From Chryseosolibacter sp035628595 (GTDB lineage: Bacteria; Bacteroidota; Bacteroidia; Cytophagales; Cyclobacteriaceae), in assembly GCA_035628595.1 (NCBI GenBank), contig DASPJN010000132.1:1-64000 (forward strand): a DNA stretch of 64,000 nucleotides, written 5' to 3'. The notes beneath the pieces were generated by a model that was given only the letters and a program-made list of their open reading frames with translations, did no database searches and was not told where the DNA came from. Position 1 is the first letter of the stretch; every line of letters starts with the position of its first letter. A program made the position numbers and the translations under genes. This document shows positions 42,595-51,836 of the stretch, in pieces.

Positions 42595-45500
42595 TTACAG
42601 GTTAATCTCAACTTCAGCTACCTTTTTCATCTTTTTAACCATGTCATTGATCGGATTCACCCTGAACTTCCGCGACATCAACTCAAGGTTAATATTTTCG
42701 CCATCGTCTTTGAGCTTCAAATAGAGTGGCGTGCTTCCCGAAAATTCCAGGCAAACGTCCTCGATCTTCCCAATGAAGTCGGCTGTGATATCGGTCGTAT
42801 TGATTCGTAGCGATACACCTTTACTTCGCTTCAACCCGATTTCGTTTAAGAGATCGATATGCCTGATTTTGAATTCCAGGTTTTGTTGTCCCCAGTTGTT
42901 TTTGACAACCGAGCCTTCGATGAAAAGGAACCACCCGATGTTCATGAAGTTTTTGAATTTCAGATAGTCCTCGCCGAAAAGAACAAAAGATGCATTTCCG
43001 GTATAATCCTCTATATAAAATTTACCGAATGGCTTTCCGGTCTTTGTGGTACGATGTTCAACATTGGTGACAATTCCACCCAGTTTAAGTTCACGGCCTG
43101 CAAGGTTTTCAATTTCATTCAACTGGTTGCAGGCCGCCGTGCAGAATGTTTCCATTTCAAACTTGAAATTATCGAGCGGATGGCCGGAGATATAAATCCC
43201 GACAACCTCTTTCTCGAGATTCAGTTTTTCCAGTTCGCTAAACGCTTCAACTGTTTCAATACGAGGTTTCGGCATCGCAGCACCGCTTGATCCACCGAAA
43301 AGGCTTGCCTGCGAACTCAGTTCTTCCTGCTGTGCCTTTGCTGCATACCGGATTGCTTTTTCAATCAGGCTGATATCGCCATCTCTTGCATATACATACT
43401 GCCTTCTGTGCAGATCTTTAAAGCAATCGAACGCGCCTGAAAGCGCGAGACATTCGTACGTTTTTTTGTTGACCGATCGTTGGTTGAGTCTTTTAGAGAA
43501 ATCAAAAATATCAGCGAATATTCCTTTCGCATCGCGTTCCTGGATGATGGCTTCGACAGCGGATTCGCCAGCACCTTTGATCGCGCCAAGTCCAAAACGA
43601 ATTTCACCGGCCTTGTTAACTTCGAAGTAAACGCCCGATTCATTCACATGCGGACCAAGAACTCTTATGCCGAGATTCCGGCATTCTTCAATGAAGAACG
43701 TAACGTTTTCAAGGTTGCTCTGCGAATGCGTTAACACCGCAGCCATGTACTCGGCGGGGTAGTTAGCTTTTAAATATGCTGTGTGATACGCAACCAGTGA
43801 GTAGCACGTAGAGTGCGATTTGTTAAAGGCGTATTGCGCAAATGCTTCCCAATCGGTCCATACTTTTTCGCAAATGGATTTTTCGTGTCCGTTGTTCTTG
43901 CATCCTTCGATGAATTTATCTTTCATCTTATCAAGAACAGCCTTTTGCTTTTTACCCATCGCTTTCCGCAAAACGTCAGCATCACCTTTGCTGAAGCCGG
44001 CCAGCTTCTGCGAAAGCAACATTACCTGCTCCTGGTACACAGTGATCCCGTAAGTTTCGGCCAGGAATTCATCCATACCAGGCAGGTCATAGGTAATTTC
44101 TTCACGGCCATGTTTACGGTTAATGAACTTTGGAATGTATTCCATCGGCCCCGGCCTATAGAGCGCGTTCATCGCAATGAGATCTTCGAACTTATCGGGT
44201 TTCAGCTGTCGCAGATACTTTTGCATACCCACGCTTTCAAACTGGAACGTGCCCGTTGTTTCGCCCCGTTGGAATAACTGGTAAGTAGCAACATCGTCGA
44301 GCGGTACATCATCAATGTTGATTTCGATGCCCTTGCTTTTCTTAATATTTTTAAGAGCAGTCTTAATAACACTCAGTGTCGTTAAACCAAGAAAGTCCAT
44401 CTTCAGCATGCCGGCGCTTTCAACAACGCTGTTGTCGAACTGTGTAACGAGCATATCCGAGTCTTTCGCGGTCGCCACCGGAATCAGGTTGGTCAGTTTA
44501 TCAGGTGTAATAATTACACCGCACGCATGAACCCCTGTATTCCGGACGGAGCCTTCAAGAATAACAGCTTGTCTCAGGACTTCTCCCTTGAGGTTATCTC
44601 CCTTCTTCGCATCCCCGAGTTCCTTTACTTCTTCGAATGCCGAATCGAGTGAGGTACCTGGTTTTTCAGGAACAAGCTTCGCGAGAATGTTTGCTTCCTG
44701 TAGTGGCAACTCCATGACACGAGCGCAATCGCGAATAGAAGACTTCGCGGCCATCGTGCCATAGGTGATGATCTGAGCTACCTGCGTTTTTCCATATTTC
44801 TCGATTACATATCGCAGCACCTTATCACGCCCTTCATCGTCGAAGTCAATATCAATATCGGGAAGAGACACACGATCGGGATTCAGGAAACGCTCGAAAA
44901 GCAAGTCGTATTTGATCGGGTCAACGTTTGTAATCCCTATACAATATGCAACGGCAGATCCCGCTGCTGAACCACGACCAGGACCAACACTCACCCCCAT
45001 CTCGCGGGCTTTCGAGGTAAAGTCCTGCACGATGAGAAAATATCCCGGGTAACCGGTTTTTTTGATCGTCTCCAATTCGAAATCGAGACGATCGGTAATG
45101 TCGGCAGTCAGTTCTGCATATTTCCTTTTTGCCCCTTCATAGGTAAGGTAGCGTAAATAGTCATCTTCGGTACTGAACTCAGTCGGGATATCAAACTTCG
45201 GAAGGAGCACGCTTCTTTCAAGCGTGTAACTTTCAATTTTATCGTAGATCTCAGACAACGTTTCAATTGCAGCGGGAAGGTCAGCAAACAGTACCTTCAT
45301 TTCATCCTGCGATTTCAGGTAGTATTGATCGTTGCTCAGACCGTAACGTGTTCCCCTGCCGTGACCAATCGGCGTCGACTTGAATTCACCCTCTTTGATG
45401 CAGAGAAGCACATCATGCGCTGGCGCTTCTTTTTTGTCCAGGTAGAACGACTCATTCGCGGCAAAATATTTTACGCCATACTTTTCAGCGAAACGCAACA

Positions 45501-46779
45501 TGGTCTCATTCACGTGATCTTCTTCCGGAATTCCGTGGCGATTCAATTCGACATAAAAGTCTTCACCAAACTGCTGATGCCACCACTTAAACGCTTCCTC
45601 TGCCTGTTTTTCACCAACGTGAAGGATCAGATACGGAACCTCACTGCCTAGCGACCCCGTTGTCGCAATCAAATCCTGTTTGTATTCCTGAATAAGCTGT
45701 TTATCGATGCGCGGATAGATGCCATAATTGCCTTCGACAAAACCGAGTGAACTTAACTTGGCAAGATTGTGATATCCATTTTTATTTTTCGCAAGTAATA
45801 CCTGATGGTATCTTTTATCGGGATTGTCCTTTGTAAATTTTAATTTCAAACGTTCTTCTGCGATAAAGAACTCACAGCCAAGAATCGGTTTTACGGCCTG
45901 CGAAAGCGCTTCCTTTACAAATTTGAAAGCGCCGTACATGTTTCCCAGATCGGTCAGCGCAATTGCTTTCATGTTAAGCGACTTTGCTTTTGCAACCAGC
46001 GTTTTTATGTCCGGAGTTGCATTCAATACTGAAAACTGTGAATGAACATGAAGATGGAAGAATGGTTTGTCAGCCAACAGCTGCGCGTCTTCGTTACTTT
46101 GATAGGTGGCAGCTTTCTTTTTCTCCCGCTTTGTAAAATTCGCCGCTTCGAGGTTTGGCGCTTCGTAAATGATATCTGTAATAATCGTATCGTCAAAAGG
46201 CTTGACAACTTGTTTTGATATCAACCCAAAGAAACATTTCGCCGTTGCGTCTACATCGTATGCCGCGTCGTGTGCATCGCCGAAATCTTTTCCAAAAAGC
46301 TTTTCATGAAGTTCAACGAGGCGTGGCATTTTCAATCTTCCGCCAATGCCACCGGCGATCTTACAAAAGTCAGTTGAGACAATTCCTGTGTCAATTTTTT
46401 CAGGTCTCGCAATCAGGTCCGGATCAAGTTGATGGCGGATGAATTCGGCGCCAAGAATGCTAATATCGAATTCAATGTTATGTCCAACAAGAAGATTGGT
46501 TCTCGTCAGATCGCCGACAAAAGCTTTAAGAACGATATTGAAGTCATGTCCTTCTTCGAGTGCGCGGCGCGTTGATATGCCGTGAACCTGCTCTGCCTTG
46601 TATGGGATATCAAATCCATCAGGTTTAATAATGAAGCTCTTCTGTGATAACAGCTTGCCTTGGTTGTCGTGCAATTGCCATGCAAGCTGAACTACGCGCG
46701 GCCAGTTATCCAGGTCAGTAATGGGAGCAGTCTTATTATGCGGAAGACCGGTGGTCTCCGTATCGAAGATTAAATACAT
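42595..46779 (-). CDS. dnaE: DNA polymerase III alpha subunit with N-terminal 3'-5' exonuclease domain
   Basis: 1394 residues. Residues 1-190 form a DEDDh proofreading exonuclease (FDTETTGL with the first acidic pair, LVGHNIEFD, and a final HDAAYDVDA), which in most bacteria is the separate epsilon subunit. The PHP domain follows (FFHLHVHSQFSVLNATPD). The polymerase palm has GPGRGSAAGS and catalytic LPDIDIDFDD. A helix-hairpin-helix region, an OB domain (TNVEHRTTKTGKPFGKFYIED) and a C-terminal tau-binding region end the protein. It is monocistronic and upstream of trxA. The fusion is known in parts of the Bacteroidota; length and motifs are complete. Confidence 0.95.
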   Translation of the reverse strand: MYLIFDTETTGLPHNKTAPITDLDNWPRVVQLAWQLHDNQGKLLSQKSFIIKPDGFDIPYKAEQVHGISTRRALEEGHDFNIVLKAFVGDLTRTNLLVGHNIEFDISILGAEFIRHQLDPDLIARPEKIDTGIVSTDFCKIAGGIGGRLKMPRLVELHEKLFGKDFGDAHDAAYDVDATAKCFFGLISKQVVKPFDDTIITDIIYEAPNLEAANFTKREKKKAATYQSNEDAQLLADKPFFHLHVHSQFSVLNATPDIKTLVAKAKSLNMKAIALTDLGNMYGAFKFVKEALSQAVKPILGCEFFIAEERLKLKFTKDNPDKRYHQVLLAKNKNGYHNLAKLSSLGFVEGNYGIYPRIDKQLIQEYKQDLIATTGSLGSEVPYLILHVGEKQAEEAFKWWHQQFGEDFYVELNRHGIPEEDHVNETMLRFAEKYGVKYFAANESFYLDKKEAPAHDVLLCIKEGEFKSTPIGHGRGTRYGLSNDQYYLKSQDEMKVLFADLPAAIETLSEIYDKIESYTLERSVLLPKFDIPTEFSTEDDYLRYLTYEGAKRKYAELTADITDRLDFELETIKKTGYPGYFLIVQDFTSKAREMGVSVGPGRGSAAGSAVAYCIGITNVDPIKYDLLFERFLNPDRVSLPDIDIDFDDEGRDKVLRYVIEKYGKTQVAQIITYGTMAAKSSIRDCARVMELPLQEANILAKLVPEKPGTSLDSAFEEVKELGDAKKGDNLKGEVLRQAVILEGSVRNTGVHACGVIITPDKLTNLIPVATAKDSDMLVTQFDNSVVESAGMLKMDFLGLTTLSVIKTALKNIKKSKGIEINIDDVPLDDVATYQLFQRGETTGTFQFESVGMQKYLRQLKPDKFEDLIAMNALYRPGPMEYIPKFINRKHGREEITYDLPGMDEFLAETYGITVYQEQVMLLSQKLAGFSKGDADVLRKAMGKKQKAVLDKMKDKFIEGCKNNGHEKSICEKVWTDWEAFAQYAFNKSHSTCYSLVAYHTAYLKANYPAEYMAAVLTHSQSNLENVTFFIEECRNLGIRVLGPHVNESGVYFEVNKAGEIRFGLGAIKGAGESAVEAIIQERDAKGIFADIFDFSKRLNQRSVNKKTYECLALSGAFDCFKDLHRRQYVYARDGDISLIEKAIRYAAKAQQEELSSQASLFGGSSGAAMPKPRIETVEAFSELEKLNLEKEVVGIYISGHPLDNFKFEMETFCTAACNQLNEIENLAGRELKLGGIVTNVEHRTTKTGKPFGKFYIEDYTGNASFVLFGEDYLKFKNFMNIGWFLFIEGSVVKNNWGQQNLEFKIRHIDLLNEIGLKRSKGVSLRINTTDITADFIGKIEDVCLEFSGSTPLYLKLKDDGENINLELMSRKFRVNPINDMVKKMKKVAEVEINL

Positions 46780-46998
46780 GAATGAGTGGTGGTTGAACCG
46801 GTAAAGTTAACCGTAATTCTAATATTAGGCCGCGTCAGGAAGGTTCCGTTATAATCCCAAATTGAGATTTTATTACAATTTATTACGAGTTTCTTACATG
46901 GTTATATCGCAGGACATATTTTAACTATTTGATAATCAATTACTATACAAAAAAGGTCTGATTATTGAATAAGGTAGATTACGAAACCCTAGTCGCGT

Positions 46999-47115
46999 AT
47001 GAAAGCCCTGTTTGAAAAAATCATTTCGATCATCAAGAGAGAGTGGTTTTTGTTTGTAATGTTGGTAGCAATTGGTGTCATCATCTTCTTGTTTTCAGCC
47101 TGTCAGTTATTATAA
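46999..47115 (+). CDS. 38-residue single-helix membrane protein
   Basis: Short open frame: a positively charged amphipathic N-terminus (MKALFEKIISIIKREWF) followed by a hydrophobic helix of about 20 residues (VMLVAIGVIIFLFS) and ACQLL. It is in the sense of sdhC and ends 104 bp before it. Coding support comes only from its membrane-protein pattern and the ATG start. It is too short for standard gene finders. It could be an accessory subunit or a regulatory peptide, or a chance frame. Confidence 0.5.
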   Translation: MKALFEKIISIIKREWFLFVMLVAIGVIIFLFSACQLL

Positions 47116-47155
47116 ATCAGTTCTTATTTAGAACTTTTTAAAATAGAGAACATCG

Positions 47156-47186
47156 TTGTTTGGTAAATGCTCGGGAAGTATTTTTG
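47156..47186 (+). promoter_or_regulatory. sdhCAB promoter
   Basis: TTG (47156-47158) and TATTTTTG (47179-47186) are 20 bases apart, matching -33/-7 elements of this phylum. The predicted start is about 47190, giving a leader of about 30 bases before the ATG at 47220. It lies after the 38-residue frame, so that frame would need its own promoter. Confidence 0.55.
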
Positions 47187-47219
47187 GCGCACTCCTAAAC
47201 TTCACGAGACACACTTAAT

Positions 47220-47894
47220 ATGAATTGGTTTACCAACTTTTTCTCCAGTAGCATCGGGAGAAAATTGCTGATGGCTCTGACGGGTCTTTTTCTCATTCTT
47301 TTTTTGGTTGTTCACCTGGCAGGTAATCTGCAGCTTCTTCATAATGATGAAGGCCAGGCATTTAATGTCTATGCACATTTCATGACAAGCAACCCGCTTA
47401 TTAAAGTTATCTCTTACGTTAACTATGCTTTGATCCTTTTACATGTGATCGTTGCAATTATGCTCACACGGGCTAATTCAAGTGCCAGAGGAGGCGTCGG
47501 TTACGCGGTAAAGAACAATCCTTCAACGTTGGCTTCCCGTAACATGGGAATTCTCGGAACACTGATCCTTATTTTCTTAGTGATTCACTTGCGTGGATTC
47601 TGGTATGAAATGCACTGGGGCGGAATCGCGACCAGAAACTACGAGGGCACAGATTACAAAGACCTGTTTGCAGTTGTGGATTTTGCTTACTCGAATATCT
47701 GGTATGTAGCGGTATACGTTGTGAGTATGATCGTCTTGGCATTCCACCTCTATCACGGATTTGGCAGTGCATTTCAAACACTTGGGTTAAATCACATCAA
47801 GTATAACGGCGTGATAAAATTCGTGGGCGTGGCATTCGCAATCATTGTGCCTGCGCTTTTTGCGCTCATTCCAATCATGATGTACCTCAACTAG
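47220..47894 (+). CDS. sdhC: Succinate dehydrogenase cytochrome b subunit
   Basis: 224-residue membrane anchor with five helices, the single-subunit type B arrangement (it replaces separate SdhC and SdhD). Conserved histidines for two b-type haems are seen in VVHLAGNLQLL, NYALILLHVIVA and VIHLRGF, with a late LAFHLYHGFGSAFQTLG. It anchors the SdhA/SdhB dimer and passes electrons to the menaquinone pool. First gene of a three-gene operon with its own promoter. Confidence 0.93.
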   Translation: MNWFTNFFSSSIGRKLLMALTGLFLILFLVVHLAGNLQLLHNDEGQAFNVYAHFMTSNPLIKVISYVNYALILLHVIVAIMLTRANSSARGGVGYAVKNNPSTLASRNMGILGTLILIFLVIHLRGFWYEMHWGGIATRNYEGTDYKDLFAVVDFAYSNIWYVAVYVVSMIVLAFHLYHGFGSAFQTLGLNHIKYNGVIKFVGVAFAIIVPALFALIPIMMYLN

Positions 47895-47903
47895 ATTCTG
47901 AAT

Positions 47904-49826
47904 ATGAAATTAGATTCAAAAATCCCTGAAGGACCGATATCCGAAAAATGGGAGAAACATAAGTTTAATCTCAAGCTGGTTAATCCGGCAAACAAAAGAA
48001 AATATGAAGTGATCGTTGTAGGTACCGGTCTTGCCGGCGCATCTGCGGCTGCTTCATTGGCTGAGTTGGGGTATAACGTAAAAGCATTTTGTTTCCAGGA
48101 TTCGCCAAGACGCGCGCACAGTATTGCCGCACAAGGTGGAATCAACGCAGCGAAGAATTACCGAAACGACGGCGATAGTGTTTACCGTTTGTTTTATGAT
48201 ACAATAAAAGGTGGCGACTACCGCGCTCGAGAAGGAAATGTTTATCGCCTGGCCGAAGTCAGTGTTGATATTATCGACCAGTGTGTGGCGCAAGGTGTTC
48301 CATTTGCACGTGAGTATGGTGGATTGCTTGATAACCGCTCGTTTGGTGGCGCGCAGGTTTCGCGTACGTTCTATGCACGTGGACAAACCGGTCAGCAGTT
48401 ATTGCTTGGCGCATACAGTGCACTTAATCGCCAGATTGCCGCAGGAAAAGTGAAAATGTACAATCGTACAGAAATGCTTGACCTTGTTGTTACCGATGGA
48501 AAGGCGCGCGGTATCATCACCAGAGACCTTGTAACCGGAAAAGTAGAAGCGCATTCCGGACACGCTGTCCTGTTGTGTACCGGTGGATATGGTAACGTAT
48601 TCTTCCTGTCGACTAACGCAAAAGGATCCAACGTAACGGCTGCATGGCGCGCTCACAAAAAAGGCGCGTTGTTTGCAAATCCATGCTTCACACAAATCCA
48701 TCCAACGTGTATTCCCGTTTCCGGCGATCACCAGTCGAAGCTTACGCTGATGTCTGAGTCGCTTCGCAATGACGGACGTGTATGGGTTCCGAAGGTTGCC
48801 CGGCCGGGATTGAAGGCAAAAGATGCGGTGAGTATCCCTGAGGCTGACAGAGATTATTTCCTTGAAAGAAAATATCCATCGTTCGGAAACCTTGTTCCGC
48901 GCGATGTGGCTTCCCGCAATGCAAAATATGCGTGTGATGAAGGAAGAGGCGTCGGATCTGGACTTGCCGTATTTCTTGATTTCGCTGACGCTATCAAACG
49001 CGACGGGAAAAAGTTAATTGAAGCAAAGTACGGTAACCTGTTCGATATGTATCAGCAGATCACCGGCGACAACCCGTATGAAGTTCCGATGATGATCTAC
49101 CCGGCGGTTCACTACACGATGGGGGGACTATGGGTCGATTACAACCTGATGACTAGTGTACCCGGACTGTACGCGCTTGGCGAGGCTAACTTCTCAGATC
49201 ACGGCGCCAACCGTCTTGGGGCAAGTGCGCTGATGCAAGGTCTCGCTGATGGCTATTTTGTTATTCCGGCTACGATAGGCGATTACCTCGCCAACATTGG
49301 CTGGAGCGATAAAGTAGCTACGGATCATCCGGCGTTCAAAGAAGCGCTCGCGAATGTCCAGGGTCGATTGTCACAACTGTTAAGCATCAAAGGAAAGAAA
49401 ACGGTTGATCAGCTTCACCGCGAACTCGGTTTGACCATGTGGGATTACTGCGGTATGTCGCGCACGGAAGAAGGTTTGAAAAAAGCCAAAGTGAGAATCC
49501 AGGAGCTTCGCGAAGAATTTTGGAAGAACGTCAACGTACTTGGTAGCGGAAATGAACTAAACCAGGAGCTTGAGAAAGCCGGACGCGTGGCGGATTTTAT
49601 GGAACTCGGTGAATTGATGGTTGATGATGCGCTCAACCGTTCTGAATCGTGTGGAGGTCACTTCCGCGAAGAATCACAGACTCCTGACGGCGAAGCATTG
49701 CGTAAGGACGATCAGTTTTCTTATGTTGGAGCATGGGAATACACTGGTGATAATAAACCGGAGGTTCTGCATAAGGAAGACCTGAAATTTGAAAATGTAA
49801 AACTCACTCAACGTAGCTATAAGTAA
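47904..49826 (+). CDS. sdhA: Succinate dehydrogenase flavoprotein subunit
   Basis: 640 residues. FAD-binding GTGLAGASAAASL near residue 32-45; the covalent flavin His sits in RAHSIAAQGGINA. Substrate-binding and catalytic residues lie in HPTCIPV and the Arg near YTMGGLWVDY. It oxidises succinate to fumarate (or the reverse) at the cytoplasmic face. The closest relatives are type B enzymes. Starts 9 bp after sdhC and ends 1 bp before sdhB, so translation is coupled. Confidence 0.96.
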   Translation: MKLDSKIPEGPISEKWEKHKFNLKLVNPANKRKYEVIVVGTGLAGASAAASLAELGYNVKAFCFQDSPRRAHSIAAQGGINAAKNYRNDGDSVYRLFYDTIKGGDYRAREGNVYRLAEVSVDIIDQCVAQGVPFAREYGGLLDNRSFGGAQVSRTFYARGQTGQQLLLGAYSALNRQIAAGKVKMYNRTEMLDLVVTDGKARGIITRDLVTGKVEAHSGHAVLLCTGGYGNVFFLSTNAKGSNVTAAWRAHKKGALFANPCFTQIHPTCIPVSGDHQSKLTLMSESLRNDGRVWVPKVARPGLKAKDAVSIPEADRDYFLERKYPSFGNLVPRDVASRNAKYACDEGRGVGSGLAVFLDFADAIKRDGKKLIEAKYGNLFDMYQQITGDNPYEVPMMIYPAVHYTMGGLWVDYNLMTSVPGLYALGEANFSDHGANRLGASALMQGLADGYFVIPATIGDYLANIGWSDKVATDHPAFKEALANVQGRLSQLLSIKGKKTVDQLHRELGLTMWDYCGMSRTEEGLKKAKVRIQELREEFWKNVNVLGSGNELNQELEKAGRVADFMELGELMVDDALNRSESCGGHFREESQTPDGEALRKDDQFSYVGAWEYTGDNKPEVLHKEDLKFENVKLTQRSYK

Positions 49827-49827
49827 T

Positions 49828-50577
49828 ATGAAGATCACGTTAAAGGTTTGGCGTCAAAAGGATAATAACAGCAAAGGCGCATTCAAGACTTACCAGCTTG
49901 ATCATGTTTCGGCGGATATGTCTTTCCTTGAGATGTTCGACGTACTGAACAATGATCTTGTGATGAAGGGTGAGGAACCAATCGCATTCGATCATGATTG
50001 CCGTGAAGGTATCTGCGGCATGTGCAGTATGTACATTAACGGTAAGCCGCACGGTCCGCTGCAAACAACCACTTGCCAGCTTCACATGCGCACGTTCAAA
50101 GATGGCGAGACGATCACAGTTGAGCCATGGAGAGCGAAGGCTTTCCCGGTCATCAAGGATCTCGTTGTCGATAGAACTTCCTTCGAAAGAATTCAACAAG
50201 CCGGTGGATATATTTCAGTGAATACCGGTGGCGTGCCCGATGCTAATGAAATCGCCATTCCAAAACTGGAAGCCGACAAGGCGTTTGATGCAGCTGCCTG
50301 TATTGGCTGTGGAGCCTGCGTAGCCGCGTGTAAAAATGCTTCAGCAATGCTCTTCGTCAGTGCAAAAGTATCGCAGCTTGTACTTTTGCCACAAGGACAA
50401 CCTGAACGTAAGGCCCGTGTTGAAAACATGGTTGCGCAGATGGATGCCGAAGGTTTCGGATCTTGTACAAACACACTTGCGTGTGAAGCAGAATGTCCGA
50501 AGGGAATCAGCGTGACAAATATTGCCCGTATGAACCGCGAATATTACTCTGCAAAGATCGGCTCGGAAAACATATAA
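49828..50577 (+). CDS. sdhB: Succinate dehydrogenase iron-sulphur subunit
   Basis: 249 residues. The N-terminal ferredoxin-like domain binds [2Fe-2S] through CREGICGMCSMYI and a later Cys in TTTCQL. The C-terminal half binds [4Fe-4S] and [3Fe-4S] through CIGCGACVAAC and CEAECP. It carries electrons from the flavin to the haems. Last gene of the sdhCAB operon, followed by a terminator. Confidence 0.96.
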   Translation: MKITLKVWRQKDNNSKGAFKTYQLDHVSADMSFLEMFDVLNNDLVMKGEEPIAFDHDCREGICGMCSMYINGKPHGPLQTTTCQLHMRTFKDGETITVEPWRAKAFPVIKDLVVDRTSFERIQQAGGYISVNTGGVPDANEIAIPKLEADKAFDAAACIGCGACVAACKNASAMLFVSAKVSQLVLLPQGQPERKARVENMVAQMDAEGFGSCTNTLACEAECPKGISVTNIARMNREYYSAKIGSENI

Positions 50578-50600
50578 GAAAAGCTGTAAGACTTGCTATG

Positions 50601-50625
50601 AAGCCACCAGACCGGTGGCTTTTCT
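50601..50625. terminator. Shared terminator of sdhCAB and alkB
   Basis: Stem AAGCCACC / GGTGGCTT with a short loop, then TTTC on the plus strand. The minus-strand monooxygenase gene ends inside the right edge of this element (stop 50624-50626), so both convergent units use it. Confidence 0.85.
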
Positions 50626-51712
50626 ATTCGGCCAATGACATACTTTTCCATTGCTCCAGCCTTTTATCCATGAGCGCGAACCAGAGCGGCGGAATTGTTG
50701 CTATAATGATCATCGTTGGATATCCAAAAGGTAGCTGTGGACTTTCATCATAATGATTCAGGATCTGGTAACGCTTGTAGGCATTAGCATGATGGTCGGA
50801 ATGACGCTGCAATTGGAATAAAAAGAAATTACTGAGCAGGTGACTTGCATTCCAGGAGTGAACAGGATTCACGCGTTCAAATCTTCCCGGTGATATTTCT
50901 TTTCGCATGATGCCATAATGTTCAACGTAGTTCACTAACTCAAGCAATGTGAATGCGAGGAGGCTCTGTCCAAAGAAGAACACTGGTACTTCCCATGCTG
51001 GTTGTCCATTAATATAGCTCATGGCTATCGTTAGAAGTGCACAAAATAACAACGGCAAGATCGCGAATTTGATCATTTCATTGTCTGAGGTTATAACAGG
51101 TTTATTATTGCGTTGTAAACGTTCGGTTTCAAGCCTCCATGCGTGCTTGTATCCACCGAAAACGGAACGAACCCAAAACGAATAGAAATGCTCATGTTTT
51201 TTTGCCGTCGCCGGATCGTGAGGCGTTGCGACATAGACATGATGGCCTCGATTGTGTTCGATGTAAAAGTGCATGTAACAAACCGTCATGAGCAATGTTT
51301 TGCTATAAAAGCGCTCAATCGTGGTTTTTTTATGTCCCAACTCGTGCGCAACAGTGATGCCGATACCACCAGTTACAAGCGCAAAGCCCACAACGAAGCC
51401 GATCCATTCGGGATTAAGCGTGAGCCTGTCTGTCGCTACTACATAGCACCCCCAGATGACGAAAGCGAGTTGAAAATAAGTCCAGCAATAGGTCACGAAG
51501 CGATAGAAAAATGCTTCTGCTTTCACTTTTGCTTCGTCTGGAGAAACATTCGAAGTGTCAATGCCGAGAAATTGGTCGATCAGAGGAATGATAAGAAAAG
51601 AGAAAATAATCGCGAGGTAGTTCCAGTATCCTCCCAAATAAAATCCTGCGATTACGAGAGATGGAATGATAAACGCGGTGAAGAAACCAATTTTCTGAAA
51701 AACCTGTTTCAT
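50624..51712 (-). CDS. alkB: Alkane 1-monooxygenase (AlkB-type, membrane diiron)
   Basis: 362 residues from the ATG at 51712 (the frame extends to a TTG at 51769). Six membrane helices and all histidine boxes are present: HELGHKK, EHNRGHH and LQRHSDHHA, plus NYVEHYG. The signature matches AlkB/XylM-type enzymes that hydroxylate terminal methyl groups of alkanes or similar substrates using a diiron centre, O2 and rubredoxin. No rubredoxin gene is adjacent. Substrate is not assignable; it could also act on fatty or aromatic side chains. Confidence 0.88.
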   Translation of the reverse strand: MKQVFQKIGFFTAFIIPSLVIAGFYLGGYWNYLAIIFSFLIIPLIDQFLGIDTSNVSPDEAKVKAEAFFYRFVTYCWTYFQLAFVIWGCYVVATDRLTLNPEWIGFVVGFALVTGGIGITVAHELGHKKTTIERFYSKTLLMTVCYMHFYIEHNRGHHVYVATPHDPATAKKHEHFYSFWVRSVFGGYKHAWRLETERLQRNNKPVITSDNEMIKFAILPLLFCALLTIAMSYINGQPAWEVPVFFFGQSLLAFTLLELVNYVEHYGIMRKEISPGRFERVNPVHSWNASHLLSNFFLFQLQRHSDHHANAYKRYQILNHYDESPQLPFGYPTMIIIATIPPLWFALMDKRLEQWKSMSLAE

Positions 51713-51804
51713 ATTCTTATGCAAAAAAGGCCATCCTAATTTACTAATCCGGTACGATTGTTCCTGCAATTAGTCCGGATTCATTCATTGTCAATTAATT
51801 AACC

Positions 51805-51812
51805 TACCTTTG
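51805..51812 (+). promoter_or_regulatory. -7 box of the RNA helicase promoter
   Basis: TACCTTTG perfectly matches TAnnTTTG, 24 bases before the ATG at 51837. No good -33 TTTG is at the expected distance; an ATTG at 51787-51790 is 14 bases away. Confidence 0.5.
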
Positions 51813-51836
51813 CAGTCACAATTTACACACTAATTC

